Source: Bacteroidales bacterium (GTDB lineage: Bacteria; Bacteroidota; Bacteroidia; Bacteroidales; WCHB1-69). From it: a DNA stretch of 64,000 bases. Below the pieces are notes generated by a model that saw nothing but the letters and a program-made list of their open reading frames with translations, made no database searches and was not told the DNA's origin. This document shows, in pieces, positions 35,426-47,800 of this stretch (position 1 is its first letter; each line of letters starts with the position of its first letter). Both the position numbers and the translations under genes were made by a program. Location of the stretch: assembly GCA_024400635.1 (NCBI GenBank), contig JAKSMI010000003.1, positions 65,076 to 129,075 on the forward strand. Direction: 5' to 3'.

Positions 35426-35441
35426 ATTTTCGGCAAAAATA
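35426..35441 (-). promoter_or_regulatory. Fic promoter element
   Basis: Same 16-bp sequence as at 34273-34288. The minus-strand TATTTTTG serves as a -7 box about 10 nt from the ATG at 35417, implying a very short or leaderless transcript. Confidence 0.5.
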
Positions 35442-35466
35442 CATATTTTCGTCGAATAACCGCCAT

Positions 35467-35491
35467 ATTTACCGAAAAATTTTCGGTAAAT
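35467..35491. promoter_or_regulatory. Perfect 12-bp inverted repeat, likely operator
   Basis: ATTTACCGAAAA and TTTTCGGTAAAT flank a single A. The repeat lies about 25 bp upstream of the Fic -7 box, where a repressor or activator dimer could act. The Fic protein has its own winged-helix domain and is one candidate binder. Confidence 0.55.
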
Positions 35492-35502
35492 AATGAATTT
35501 AT

Positions 35503-35705
35503 TCGCCGAACCCCGTCACCGTATATGACTTCACCCGCTGTTTGACAAGTTCGGCCTGACAAAACCGTTTTTCGCCAGATTCTCGCACCAGTTGATAATC
35601 GTTCTGTTCGTAACTTTAAGCTTTACTGCTATTTTTTCAAACTCTTCCGCAACTTATTTGTCAAAGACAGTGGCATTTTGTATGAACTGATACGATTCCT
35701 ACATT
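35503..35705 (-). pseudogene. Frameshifted winged-helix gene remnant
   Basis: On the minus strand the translation gives FEKIAVKLKVTNRTIINWCE then NLAKNGFVRP, followed after a one-frame shift by ELVKQRVKSYTVTGFGE and a stop. An in-frame TAA also sits shortly before this segment. It reads like the C-terminal helix-turn-helix domain of a decayed gene. The exact family is not recognised. The remainder of the gap 35706-35926 holds two hairpins and nothing coding. Confidence 0.45.
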
Positions 35706-35871
35706 CCTAAATCAAAAATATTCGGTTTTATTGGTGTCCGATAAAACTTTTTTTTGAGTGCAAAAAATAAGGGCTGAATTTCCAAACAGAAATCAGCCAT
35801 TATTTCTGCTGTACTACAAAATTAAAAATAACATGGGCATAAGTACACATTTTAGCGGACAGCAATAAAAC

Positions 35872-35904
35872 AAAAAAAGGATGGCTGAAATGACAACCAT
35901 CCTT
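35872..35904 (-). terminator. Rho-independent terminator after korB
   Basis: On the minus strand AAGGATGG and CCATCCTT form an 8-bp stem with a 12-nt loop, followed by a run of T (35872-35878 region). It lies 22 nt behind the korB stop. A second imperfect hairpin (GGCTGA...TCAGCC, 35772-35798), also followed by T-rich sequence on the minus strand, lies further on. Confidence 0.75.
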
Positions 35905-35926
35905 CAAAAATATTAGAAAAATTTGT

Positions 35927-36961
35927 TTATTCAACCATCCAAGTGTCACCACTATTGAGGAGGTCATCAACGCATTTGTACTTGCCGGTGGCCTTGCATT
36001 CGTCCATCTGGTCTTCATACAATTGCGTATATGAGGTTTTCTTCACATTTCTAATCACGCCAATGGCTACGGGAAGATCGCCGCTCATACGGGCCAGCAT
36101 CATGTGAATACCGGTATCTTCTGTAGTTTCATCGTGAATCATAATGTCATCCATGGTAATGCCATTTTCACCGATAGTGACAGCTTCGAGGCAACGGCCG
36201 TTGAAACGGAGACCTTTGTTCTTGTCCTTACCGAAAATCATGGGTTGGCCATGCTTCAGGATGATGGTGCGGTCGTCACGAACAGCGCGGTCGGTGATGG
36301 CAGCGTGAGTCTTATCATTGAAGATCATACAGTTTTGAAGAACTTCAACAACACTGGTACCATCGTGTTTTGCAGCGCGGGTCATGATTTCAGTTGTGAG
36401 CAAAGGCACGCAGTCGAGAGCACGGGCAAAGAATGTGCCCTGAGCACCCATTACCAATTCACCAGGATTGAAAGGATAGTCGATTGTTCCGTAAGGTGAA
36501 GTCTTGGTAACCTGACCGAACTTGGTAGTTGGTGAGTACTGACCTTTGGTCAGACCATAAATTTCGTTATTGAAGATGGTGATGTTCAAGTCTTGATTAC
36601 GACGAACGGCATGAATCAGGTGGTTACCACCGATTGCCATTGAATCACCATCGCCCATGTTTACCCAAACACTCAAAGCAGGGTTAGCCAATTTAGCGCC
36701 TGTTGCGATTGCGCAAGCACGTCCATGGATACTGTGAAAGCCATACGTATCAACATAATAAGGAATACGTGATGAGCAGCCGATACCGGAAACCATCAGG
36801 ATGTTTTCTTTCTTGTGGCCAGTCTTCGGGAAAGTGGCAAGCAATGAGTTCAGGATAGCATGGTCACCGCAGCCTGGGCACCATTTCACCATCTGGTCGC
36901 TCTGAAAATCAGCTTTTGTATATTCGCAGTCCGCCTGGGGGACAAAATGTCTTTCTGCCAT
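35927..36961 (-). CDS. korB: 2-oxoacid:ferredoxin oxidoreductase, beta subunit
   Basis: A 344-aa thiamine-diphosphate-binding subunit of a 2-oxoglutarate (or related 2-oxoacid) ferredoxin oxidoreductase. WCPGCGDH (27-34) is the conserved cluster/TPP region, GIGCSSRIPYY and HGRACAIATGAKLANP are family motifs, and GDGDSMAIGGNH is the TPP-Mg motif. With KorA it makes succinyl-CoA and reduced ferredoxin (or runs in reverse) in the cytoplasm. Substrate specificity is inferred from family resemblance and fused alpha subunit. It starts 3 nt behind korA and ends with a terminator hairpin. Confidence 0.9.
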   Translation of the reverse strand: MAERHFVPQADCEYTKADFQSDQMVKWCPGCGDHAILNSLLATFPKTGHKKENILMVSGIGCSSRIPYYVDTYGFHSIHGRACAIATGAKLANPALSVWVNMGDGDSMAIGGNHLIHAVRRNQDLNITIFNNEIYGLTKGQYSPTTKFGQVTKTSPYGTIDYPFNPGELVMGAQGTFFARALDCVPLLTTEIMTRAAKHDGTSVVEVLQNCMIFNDKTHAAITDRAVRDDRTIILKHGQPMIFGKDKNKGLRFNGRCLEAVTIGENGITMDDIMIHDETTEDTGIHMMLARMSGDLPVAIGVIRNVKKTSYTQLYEDQMDECKATGKYKCVDDLLNSGDTWMVE

Positions 36962-36964
36962 AAC

Positions 36965-38800
36965 TTATTCTCCTAAAATTTTAGTGAAACAATTCTTTAA
37001 TTCGCCAACCTCGAAAGGCAAGCCCATGATCTTGTTGTACTGATGCATTGGGCATTCGGGGAATTGGGTACGCAAATAGCCAGCAAACTGACCATTGTTG
37101 AGTTCGCAAACCACGATTTTCTTGTATTTGCGAAGGATGTCACCCGTATTTTTCGGCAGAGGACAAATATAATTGAAGTGTGTGTAAGCCACTTTCTTGC
37201 CTTCGGCGTTCATTTCTTCAACAGCCAGAGTCAGAGCTCCTGAAGTACCGCCCCAACCTACTACGAGCAGGTCGGCGTCGGGATTGCCAGTAACTTCCTG
37301 ATCAGGAATATAGTTAGCCACACGGTCAACCTTTTCCTGACGGTTGCGAACCATCAAGGCGTGGTTTTCAGGATCAGTGCTCAATGGACCATCGGGACAT
37401 TTTTCAAGACCACCGACACGGTGACTCAAGCCTTCCATTCCGGGGAGGGCCCATTCGCGTGCCAACGTCTTTTCATCACGACGGAAAGGACGGTAATTAG
37501 GATCGTTCGGAGTTGCCAAACGCGGTGTGATGCTCGGCAGATCAGCGACCTTAGGAATGCGGAACAACTGAGAGCCATTACCAAGATAACCATCAGTCAA
37601 GAGGATAACCGGAGTCATATGTTCAAGAGCCAACTTGGCAGCGGTATAAGCCCAATAGAAACAGTTGGCAGAACTTGAAGCAGCAACGACGATAAGGGGA
37701 GCTTCACCATTACGGCCATACAAAGCCTGATTCAAATCGCTTTGTTCGGTCTTGGTAGGAAGGCCTGTAGATGGACCACCACGCTGAACATCAACAACAA
37801 CCAACGGGAGTTCGGTCATAACAGCCAAACCGAGAGCTTCACTTTTCAGCGACAAGCCAGGACCAGAAGTTGAAGTACAAGCCAAAGCGCCAGCATAAGA
37901 AGCACCGATAGCGGAGCATATACCTGCGATTTCATCTTCAGCCTGGAAAACTCTTGCACCCAATGATTTGTGTTTTGCCAATTCGACCATTACGTCAGTG
38001 GCTGGAGTGATAGGATATGAGCCGAGGAACAGTTGACGTCCCGAACGTTCAGAAGCAGCCAACAAACCCCAAGCCGTAGCAACATTACCGGTGATATTGC
38101 GGTATTTTCCAGCAGGCATCTTGGCATTGGAAACCTTCACAATGTGAGAATGGATGAGTTCCAGCTTCTCTGCATATTCATAACCTTCGGTCAAGACAGC
38201 CTTGTTCAATTCAACGATGGCAGGTTTCTTGGCAAATTTTCTTTCCAGATATTTTTCAGTCTGAGTTAAAGTCTTATTGGTGACATAGAAAATGATACCG
38301 AGTGCGAACATGTTACGGCATTTTTCCGTAGTCTTAAGGTCGGCGCCCTTTTCTTCGCCAATACGTTTGGTAAAGGACGTTACAGGGGCTTTTACGATGG
38401 TGTATTCTCGTTCAAGTTCATCTGTAAAAGGATTTGAAGTGTAACCAGCCTTAGTCATTGCTTCGTCGGTAAAAGTATCGATGTCAACAATAATAGTAGC
38501 ACCTTTCTTAGCCCATTTTAAATTAGATTTGAAAGAGGCGGGGTTCATAGCCACCAAGAAATCGCATTTATCGCCGGAACTGTAGATGTGTGAACCGATA
38601 TGTACCTGATAACCAGATACGCCAGCGATAGTGTTATGCGGTGCCCGAATTTCTGCAGGGTAGTCGGGGAAAGTGGCAATGTCGTTGCCGCCAAGGGCAG
38701 CCGCATCTGAAAACAGTGTGCCGGAAAGCTGCATTCCGTCGCCGGAATCGCCTACAAACTTAACGACCACACTATCCGTTTCGATAATTTGTTTAGCCAT
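36965..38800 (-). CDS. korA: 2-oxoacid:ferredoxin oxidoreductase, fused gamma-alpha subunit
   Basis: A 611-aa protein. The N-terminal third is the gamma domain (VVKFVGDSGDGMQLSGTLFS; FPDYPAEIRAP); the rest is the TPP-enzyme pyrimidine domain of the alpha subunit (SYPITPATDVMVELA; FQAEDEIAGICSAIGASYAG; TSTSGPGLSLKSEALGLAVM; VDVQRGGPSTGLPTKTEQSD) and the transketolase C-terminal-like domain. The fusion and length are typical for KorA of Bacteroidota. Cotranscribed with korB. The gap to the upstream 3285-aa protein gene is only 45 nt with no clear promoter, so part of its transcription may come from there. Confidence 0.9.
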   Translation of the reverse strand: MAKQIIETDSVVVKFVGDSGDGMQLSGTLFSDAAALGGNDIATFPDYPAEIRAPHNTIAGVSGYQVHIGSHIYSSGDKCDFLVAMNPASFKSNLKWAKKGATIIVDIDTFTDEAMTKAGYTSNPFTDELEREYTIVKAPVTSFTKRIGEEKGADLKTTEKCRNMFALGIIFYVTNKTLTQTEKYLERKFAKKPAIVELNKAVLTEGYEYAEKLELIHSHIVKVSNAKMPAGKYRNITGNVATAWGLLAASERSGRQLFLGSYPITPATDVMVELAKHKSLGARVFQAEDEIAGICSAIGASYAGALACTSTSGPGLSLKSEALGLAVMTELPLVVVDVQRGGPSTGLPTKTEQSDLNQALYGRNGEAPLIVVAASSSANCFYWAYTAAKLALEHMTPVILLTDGYLGNGSQLFRIPKVADLPSITPRLATPNDPNYRPFRRDEKTLAREWALPGMEGLSHRVGGLEKCPDGPLSTDPENHALMVRNRQEKVDRVANYIPDQEVTGNPDADLLVVGWGGTSGALTLAVEEMNAEGKKVAYTHFNYICPLPKNTGDILRKYKKIVVCELNNGQFAGYLRTQFPECPMHQYNKIMGLPFEVGELKNCFTKILGE

Positions 38801-38845
38801 AAAAGTTTTTATTTTTTTGTTATTGATTGAATTAGTTTATTTCCT

Positions 38846-41800
38846 TTACTTCTGAATAATCATCTTCCTGCTCAATACGGCATCTTCAAACTGCAATGTG
38901 TAAACATAAGTACCTGCAGAAAATGAAGAAGTATTGATGTCTAAATAATTTTCACCATAAGCAGCGTGAATAGCTTCTGAATAGACTCGCTGTCCTGCGA
39001 CGTTGAAGATTTCAATGACTGCGTTGCCCGACTTGGGAGCGACAAAGGTGATGCGAGTCTTTTCATCAGCGGGGTTCGGAACATTCTGCTGCAATACCAA
39101 ACCGCCTTCCTTAACGTAATCTTCGATACCAACGCCACCGCAAGGATGAATAGTATAATGATCATTATAAGGATTGCAATCATATTCGAGATGTACCAGC
39201 ACTTCGAAATCCATGAATGAAGCGCTCTGGAACACGCCAAATCCGTTTTCGAACGTATATTCCATTGTGTCACCAGGCATAAAATACTGGGGCACACCAC
39301 CAATAACTTCTGCGTTCCAAGTTTCAGTATGTTCGCAAATTTCGTTACCCACTTTAAGACGAGCCGTGATTTCGAAAGATGAAACAGGAGCGCGGCCTGC
39401 ATTTTCAATGGCAACAATCGGGTGAATGGTATCACCAAAGACAAGGCATTCACCTTCAGGATCCTGGAAGTTGGTAGGATAAATGATATCGGCAACACCG
39501 ATGTCAGGAGTACCATTGGTGAAATATACATCATCAACAGCGATATCCATCAAACGGGTATGGCGAATGGTTCTGAATCTAACCTTTGCAACTTCGTCAT
39601 TGTCAGTAAACATAACCACACGCTGTTTCCACTGATCTGTTGGCGCATTCTGCGTTGGGCCTGCAACAGAGTCAACAGTTACGAAGTTGTTACCCGTAGA
39701 CACTTCAACAACCAATGATGCAGTAGCGTTAGCCGCACCCATAATGTGTTCGAAGTATTCCATCTGGATAGGATAACCATTGCGATAATGCAAGTCGATG
39801 CAGTTGGTCGTCAATGAAGCTGTCTTCGTCAAAGAAGTCTGATTGCTGATACCCGCTACAATAGCATATTGGTCCATATTGTTGGTTGTTGTATGGTCAC
39901 CAGCAGGACCGGCCGTTGGATTATTTGCAGAAGCACCCATGTGAATATCCCAAAGATAAGTACCCGTTGTCGGATTAGGTGTCCAGAATGAAGTGAACGG
40001 AGACTCGGGATCAACGATGGTTTCATCGAAAGTTTCCAGGTGAGAAACCGTATCAACGGTAACGCTATTAGCCACAGAACAATCGGTTGACCATGAATTG
40101 TTGACAGCATATTCATCGGGAGTATAAGCCAATGCCGTTGTAATATGATAACTTCCAGAAGCACTCAAGTTGACGTTGGGGATAGTAAAGGTTTTGGTTT
40201 CACCTGGTGCAATAGTGCCAAACATAAATGATTCGGTATAAGTGCCATCAACAGCACCAGTTACGGTAGCCGTCAATGTCAAGGCGTTGGTTTCTGATAA
40301 GGTTTGCGCATTGACACCCGTATTCTTCACATAAACTTTGATATTGGCACGGCTATCGCGGCAAACACTACCAATAGGCTGCATATAACCTGTGATTGCC
40401 AAGTCGTTATCAAAAGCACCACGTATAATTACGGCATAGTCTTCGGTTTCACCCTGAGGATAGTAACCACAACCACTGGTAACGGCAGCCGGATTGGTTC
40501 CAGCACCGATAACACGCATCAAAGTCAAGCCTTCCGTTGCGGTAGCAGGAACAGTGAATGTACCGAAGCTGGTAGCTTTTTCAGGATGCTGAGCATCGAA
40601 AGCATTGGCATTGGTGATAGCCAAAACACGCTCTGCATTTGCACCCGTCACTTCCCACTGACCGTTTCTGTTGTAGTCGATGAAGACATACTTATAAACC
40701 TTTGTACCTGACGTGCCAGGGAATGCATTGGTAATGCTCATTTCGTAACTCTGGCCTTTGACAAAAACACCTGGAGCAACTGTATTGGCATAATTGGTAT
40801 AGGTTACGTCTTCTGAAGTGCCAAATGGAGTCCAGTCTGCTGGAAGTGGTTCATTGTCAATACCTGCAACTTTAATGTTGGCAATGCTCGGACTTACAGC
40901 CGTAGTAGAGCCAGATTCGCAGATTTCTTTTCTCAACATAATTCTCAAAGTATCATTGCTATGGTTGTTATCTTGCGAAGCAGTTACAAATACTTTGAAT
41001 TCTGTTGGGAAATATACATTCGACAAGTCGACATGCTGAGTAAAACTGTAGTTGACAGCATTGCCACCAGCAGGAACGGAAATAGGATTGGTAACGGTAA
41101 CAGGAGTATTATCGGCTAACTGATAAGCCAAAGTATAGTTTGTTGCGGCCTGGCTACCGTGATTCTTCAATTTAATCGTAACCGTTTCATTGTTGGTATA
41201 AGCCGGGTCTGGAGTGATAGGATTGGTAATTTCAGCAACTTCCAAGTCGCATGGGGGAACTGTTGTGTTAATGGTAATAACACCTCTGTCTGCAGACTCA
41301 CAAGCATAGCTGATGCTGAACTTTGTATTAAGACGAACCGTCGCCTGAGTGAATGAACCGGACAAAGCAGCGTCACCAGAACGGTGAACCACACGTTTAT
41401 TATAGGTTGCATTAGGAACCGACGGAACGGTAGTCGAACGGAATGTCGGTGCTGAATAACCAAATGAAGTAGCACTGCCGTCATGTTCTGTAATCAGCAA
41501 CAGACTGTTGCCATCATAATGGAAACCGCCAGGAATTACAAAGGTGTACCAACCGGCCTGACTGAAATCGAATGGACCTTCCACAATGACTTGTGCACCA
41601 TTGGTAATGTTTGTCCAGTTATTGTTATAAGTAGAGGTAACCAAAGCTGGAGTCAAGTTTGGATAACCGCTGACTACCAAAGCATTATCGTTCTTCAAAT
41701 ACAACTTCATTGGAACTTCACCACTTGAAGCAGCTTGAACATAGATTTTAATCGTATCTATCACACCTTCACTGAATCCCAAATCATCCTTTGTATACAT

Positions 41801-44800
41801 GATGATACCTTGTGAATGTTCTTTTGTGAAGTTGAAAGGCAGAGCCTGAGCTGTTGTACCCGCACCAACGGTGACATCACCAGCGAAATTTGGATCTAAA
41901 ATACGACCACTGTAATAATAATGTGTCGGATTAGCCATAATTGGTGGAGTCGTAAATGATGTTCCCTGGGCAATTGCAGAGCCTCCAGTCTGTTGTTCAT
42001 AGAAATAGAACTGATTCAAAATGGTAGAAGTTGGTGTAATAGTTGTAGTTTGACCATAAGGAGCGGTCACTGTGATATTCGCAGGAGCAGCTGGAGTGGC
42101 TGGCACATGCAAAGTTCCTGAAATCGTATCGTTGTTTCTGTAAACATACATACTTGAATTAACAGGATTAGAATATATAGTATAATTGTATATCTTATTT
42201 TGTGTAGCTGAGCCTAAGGTCACCGTATTGGTAAAGGTGATATCTTGGTCGGCAGAACTGTAAATAGGTTGGGCGATGGTATGCTGAACAGATTGAGAAC
42301 CGGCACCTGTAAAGTCTGCTTTCAATTTGAAGGTGTTAGCCGGGATAGTGTCAGCCGTTGGCCAAGTATTGCTGACATTCACTTTCAAGTGAGCATCACT
42401 AACACCGCACTGGAATGAAAGTGGTTCAACAAGAGCATTGGTTGCCAAATCGTGCAACGGCTTTGCAATATCAATCTGATAACGCAGGTGTCGTGTTTCG
42501 CAGTTATGTCCCGTCGTGATACCATATACATAATAAACAGCAGTATCATAAAGGATAGGCGTCGTGTATGAGTATGGGTTTGTCTGAACCGTTGTAACAG
42601 TTCCTGTAGCCGCATCTTCATACATCCACTTTGTCAAAGTAGTATTCTGACGCTGGATTGTATAAGTATGCAAATATTCACCAGTAACTTCAATATCATC
42701 TGGAACTGAAGCCGTCTTCCAAGAGACCAAAGAACCAGTGATAGTATCGTTGCCACGGTATGCGGGAGTTCCAATAAGGTCGGTTACAATAGTATAATTG
42801 TAGGTAACATCCGCAGTCGGAGCTGACAAGTTCACGGTCTGTGTAAATGTCACATTCTTCACTTCATTAGGTGCGAAAGGTTCATTGACAATCTGTGAAA
42901 CCGTCTGGTTATTGAATTTCGCCTTAACTTCAACCGTACCGGCAGGAATAGTATTGTTAATCAAGTTTCTAACTGATACCACAATATTTTCATCCAACAA
43001 AGTACAAGAATTGGTAATAGGTGACACCAATTCAACGGGTTCAACGTCATAAGTAGGCACGCCGTCAACAATTACCTGAACGGGTACTTTTTCACTCTGG
43101 CAGTCGGCATCCACAAACTGGAATTTCATATTTAGACGTCTGGCGTTTGTTGAATAGTTACCAGTAAAGTTTGGATTTGTATTTACTGATTTATACAAAC
43201 ATCCACCAGAAACAGAAGTAGAATTGAATTTAGGATATGTAGAAGAGCCTGAAGCTTCAGCGCAGCTGCTTCCTCCGCAATAGGTTTCGGTTAAAATCAA
43301 CAAGTTTCCACCTTCGTATTGGAGTGGCGTTGGCAAGTTGAAATAATGCCAGCCTGTTGTTCCGAAGAAATAGTTACCGTCATAAATCAGCGTTGCCTGG
43401 GCGATTTCATCATCCCAAGTTGTAACTGACGAAGCTGTCAAAGTCGTCAAATCGGTGGGCATTACATACAAACGCATCGGAATGCCATCTTCTCCTGTTG
43501 CTTCATCGGTCACATACAAACCAATCTGTGTCAACTGACCAACGGCGCCGTTCAATTCATCTTCTTTATACAATAATTTACCACGAGAATAACCAGCGGT
43601 ATAAACGAATGGCTGAGTAATATTATTAGCTGTTGTTGATGGTGTCAACGTGCCAACAGTCCTTTCATAGAACGTTGCAGGCGCACTTGTCACATAATAG
43701 GTAGTATCGAAATAAACATCAGGAGTTATGAAAGGATTGCCAACATATTGCAGTTCCCAAGTTTCATAACCCGCATTGGTGTACCAGAATTGAGCCGTGC
43801 TCGTAACACCAGAGACATCTGTGGCCGTCAAAGTGGCAGGTGTACGATATTGAGCATGGACGGGACTTGCTGCCGTAGGCATAGGCGCCTTGCCGTAAGA
43901 GATGACAAGTTGTGACAAGGTATCATTGAAACGCAAACGGTCGGTAGCCACAGAGTCAACCCAAACTTTCACATTGTAGTTATGATCTTCATTCACTGCA
44001 TTATTAGTGAAATCATAAACGGTGTTGAAAGCAAAAGTAATAGTTTCGTGACTTTCGATAGCTTGGGTAATCGTTTCATTTACGACCGTGCCATTGTTAA
44101 CCGTATAATGAATTGGTGTTCCCGCCGGAATTGCTGTTGTACCGTTGTTGGTAATGGTAACCGAAATATGTTCGTGACCCAAATCGCAGTTTGTATTAGG
44201 ATTATCCAATGTTAAGATTGCCAATTCCGATGGCATATAAGCATCGACTTCTGCTCCAATCATTAAACGTCCATTGGTAGCAGGAGTATAAGTTCCATTG
44301 TTTAAGGTATAGAAAGTTCCGGTTCTCAAAGGAGCTTCTTCCTGAACGCCAAGATACGTACCGCCGTCCAGCATTTCAATACCAGCATAGAAATCCGTTG
44401 ATGTACTTGTCAATGCCAAATTGTGGATATCGGCACTTACCCAAGTGTTTTCCATTGCAGCCGTAACCGTCATTTCTTCCGAACGTTCAATGACATTGCC
44501 ATTGGCATCTGCCACGAAAAATTGGAAGTGTCGTCCGATATTGCTGTTATTTGCCGTATTGGTGATATAAGCCATGACTTTGCGTACAACCAGAGTTTCA
44601 GCAACCTGATAACGAGCAGTGTATGAAATATCATCAGTACCTCCAATGGCAATGGATGAATAAGTTACATGCTGTTGGCCTTGCAGTGAATCAACAGCGT
44701 AAGCAACGACATTCGGACTTGTGGTCATAAACCAATGACTTTCATTGTTATCGTTATTCATATCATCTTCACAATAAACCCGAACGTCATTGTCGCCAGA

Positions 44801-47800
44801 ATTATACAAATGGGCACCGGGGAAGGTTACCACCATACTGCTACGGGATGCCAATGAAGGAACGGTAATCGTATCTCGATAAGTGTTAGCACCCGTGATT
44901 TCGAGCATCATCTTGAAGTTGGTCTTCGCATCTCTACCTTCATTGGTGATATTGGCCATAATGACAGGAGAAATTTCGTGTTGTACAGGATTCTGACCTA
45001 ATGCCCAAATATCATTTACCGCCAAGTCGTTATGGTAGAAATTTCTAATGACGACACGGTCAATATTGATATTGTTCTTGGCATTAGATTTCGCATCAAA
45101 TGCTATATATATACAACTTTGATTAGAATAGGGATCCAAATCCACCATGTATTTTTCCCAGGCAGGAGTGGTATAAGCGTTGTTGTAACGTTTCACAAAG
45201 GTTGACGAAGCTCCTGCTGAATTGACAGAGTTTACTGCAGTATAGGTCAAACCTCCATCCACAGAGACCTTAACGGTAATACCTTCTGTTGTGCTACTAC
45301 CCGTGTTGTCATGAGCAAACCAGTATTCCAAAATAGGAGTGGTTGCACCTTGAAGAATGGTTACGGGCATAATAGCTCTTGATTCCGTACCCGAAACAAA
45401 ATTCTTGGAATTAAAGAACAAACGACCTAAACCAAAGTTGGGAGCAATAGCTGGATTGACGCCAGCACCCGTTTCAACCGTCCAGTTACCGGCACCAGTC
45501 GTACTAATCTGTTCAAACTGCCAAGCAGGATAAAGATCTACAGAGGAGAAAGATTCTTCAAAATATGGGAAAGCTGCCTGTATTTCAAATGAGCCCGTCA
45601 ACGTGTCATTCAAATGATTTGCATCGCCATTGATGGTGATATTGAAAACATAATTGTAGACCGTATTTGTCGTTACTGGGAAGTTGGCAACAACCGTAAC
45701 CTCCTTGGTTTGCAACGGCGCAATGCTACCCGTACTAACAGTCGCTGTACCGGAGGTCGTTCCTACCGTATAAGCAATGGTAGCAGGCTTGCTGGCAAAG
45801 TTGATTACCGCACTACCAGTATTCTTGATTCTAATCTTAATTGGATAATTAACCGCAGGACACTCATTGCCCAACACCGGCGAAGTCAATTCTGTTATGG
45901 CCAAGTCTGTAGCAGGAATCGAACGAGTATAGCACCCCATGAAAGTAATGGTGTTGTAACGTGCCGTACCACGGATATCGGTTGTAATACCTGACACAGG
46001 CAAACATTCCAAACCTTCATAATTAATGGGAACCAAGGAATCAGTTGCAGAAACGAAATCCAAAGGAATGTTCACGGAAGTGGTGTCTTCGCCTCGACTT
46101 GCCAAAGCAGACTGCCATTCGGCGAAAGTATTACGCGGTGCCATAAACCAACCCAGAGAACTACCAACAGTGTAATATTCGTTGTTGTTCAATTTGATTG
46201 TTGGCGCCAGAGCTGTCAATGATGTGTAATTCAAATAGATAGCATAGTTTTTATTTTCTGCTGACGTACTGGCATTATAGAAAATGTTGTTGAAAACATT
46301 CAGCGTATTGGTGGCAGTTGATGAACCCGTAATGTAAAGGGGTGCAGACTGTGTAACATTGGTCAATGAGTACATGTAACTACTGTTATGGTAAAGATTC
46401 ATCTGCTTGGTGTTCTGCAACTGAATATTGTAGCGACCAGTAGTTGTAACCTTGTTAATGATTTCATTGTTAGCCACCTTAACGATGGTGGTAACGCCCG
46501 TAGAATTGGCATAAGTGGAAGTCGAGAGACCCGTACCTCCTCGTTCATTCATGCGGATGCTGTTGCCTGAAATGCTGGCAAAATCTGCGGCATTCTGAAC
46601 ATTGATACCAACGAAGTTCAAGTCGGAGGCCGTAGCTGCCTGCTTGATATCATTACCATCGATAGTCCACGCTTTGGCTTGGGAAGCACTAATACCCCCA
46701 ACCGTAGTGGTAATGTCATTACCTGTCACCACGAAGTTTTCTTCCTTATAAGCGGCATTACTACCACCGATAAAACTGATACCATAATTCACGTTGGTGA
46801 TGGTATTGTTGGTAAAAGTCAAATTCTTATCGCCAGAGCCACCGGTAAAGGGTTGCGGAGCCGTTGTCCTACCTATACCGACAGAGTTGGTGTACGGCGT
46901 GGTGCTCGAATTAGTTCCCTGAATCAGACAGTTGTCAATAGTTATGTTCTGTGAATAATGGCCCGTGAAATCAACGCAACGGTTGGCCGTAGTATTTCTG
47001 ATGGTGACATTCCTAACGGTAACATAACCCATTTCCGTAAATGACAACGGGGCGGTTGTTCCGTTGTTAACCAAAATGACGGCGCTGCGGTCAACACCAG
47101 GAGCAGCTTGGAAGGTGATGGTATTGGTGCTGCTCAAACCCGTGTAAATATAGTCAAAGTTAAAACCAGTATAGGTTCCAGGATTGATATTGATAGTGAC
47201 AGGACCATCAAATCCGCAACGATAGAAACGCTCTTTCATATATCTAACCGTAGGGAAATCCGCATTGGGGCCACCCAAAGTGTAGGTACCTGACAATGCT
47301 GAAGAACAACCATAGCCATCATAGTAAATCGTATCATCAGTAAAATTAACCAATGGAGACACACCATTTCTCGATTTAATCCAAACTTTGATGTAATTTG
47401 AATCGGCCAAGGCAACATGGCTACCTACAACTATCGTATCCGTATAATCCAAGCAAAGGTCTCCCGTCCAAGTTTTGTCTGGTTTCTGAACGCCATTGAC
47501 ACTCCAGCCAAACACGGCAGAAGTCATGTGGTTCGGTTCTGTTTCCGTTGTTTTACCTTTGTTTCTGAAGGTGACCTTGATAGGATAACTCTGGCCTGTT
47601 GTCATCATTTCCGGATAAAGTGGAAGGTCATTGAAACTTTCCATTTTTGCATCGTTCACCTGATAAGAGACCGTCGTGTTCAAGAAGAAGTTCTTGTCAA
47701 GTTTGTTTTCACTGCCATGCACATCCTTAAGAGAAATGTGATAATCGACAGTCGTGCCATAACACTGCTGTGGGATAGTCCATTCAGCCATAACCACATG

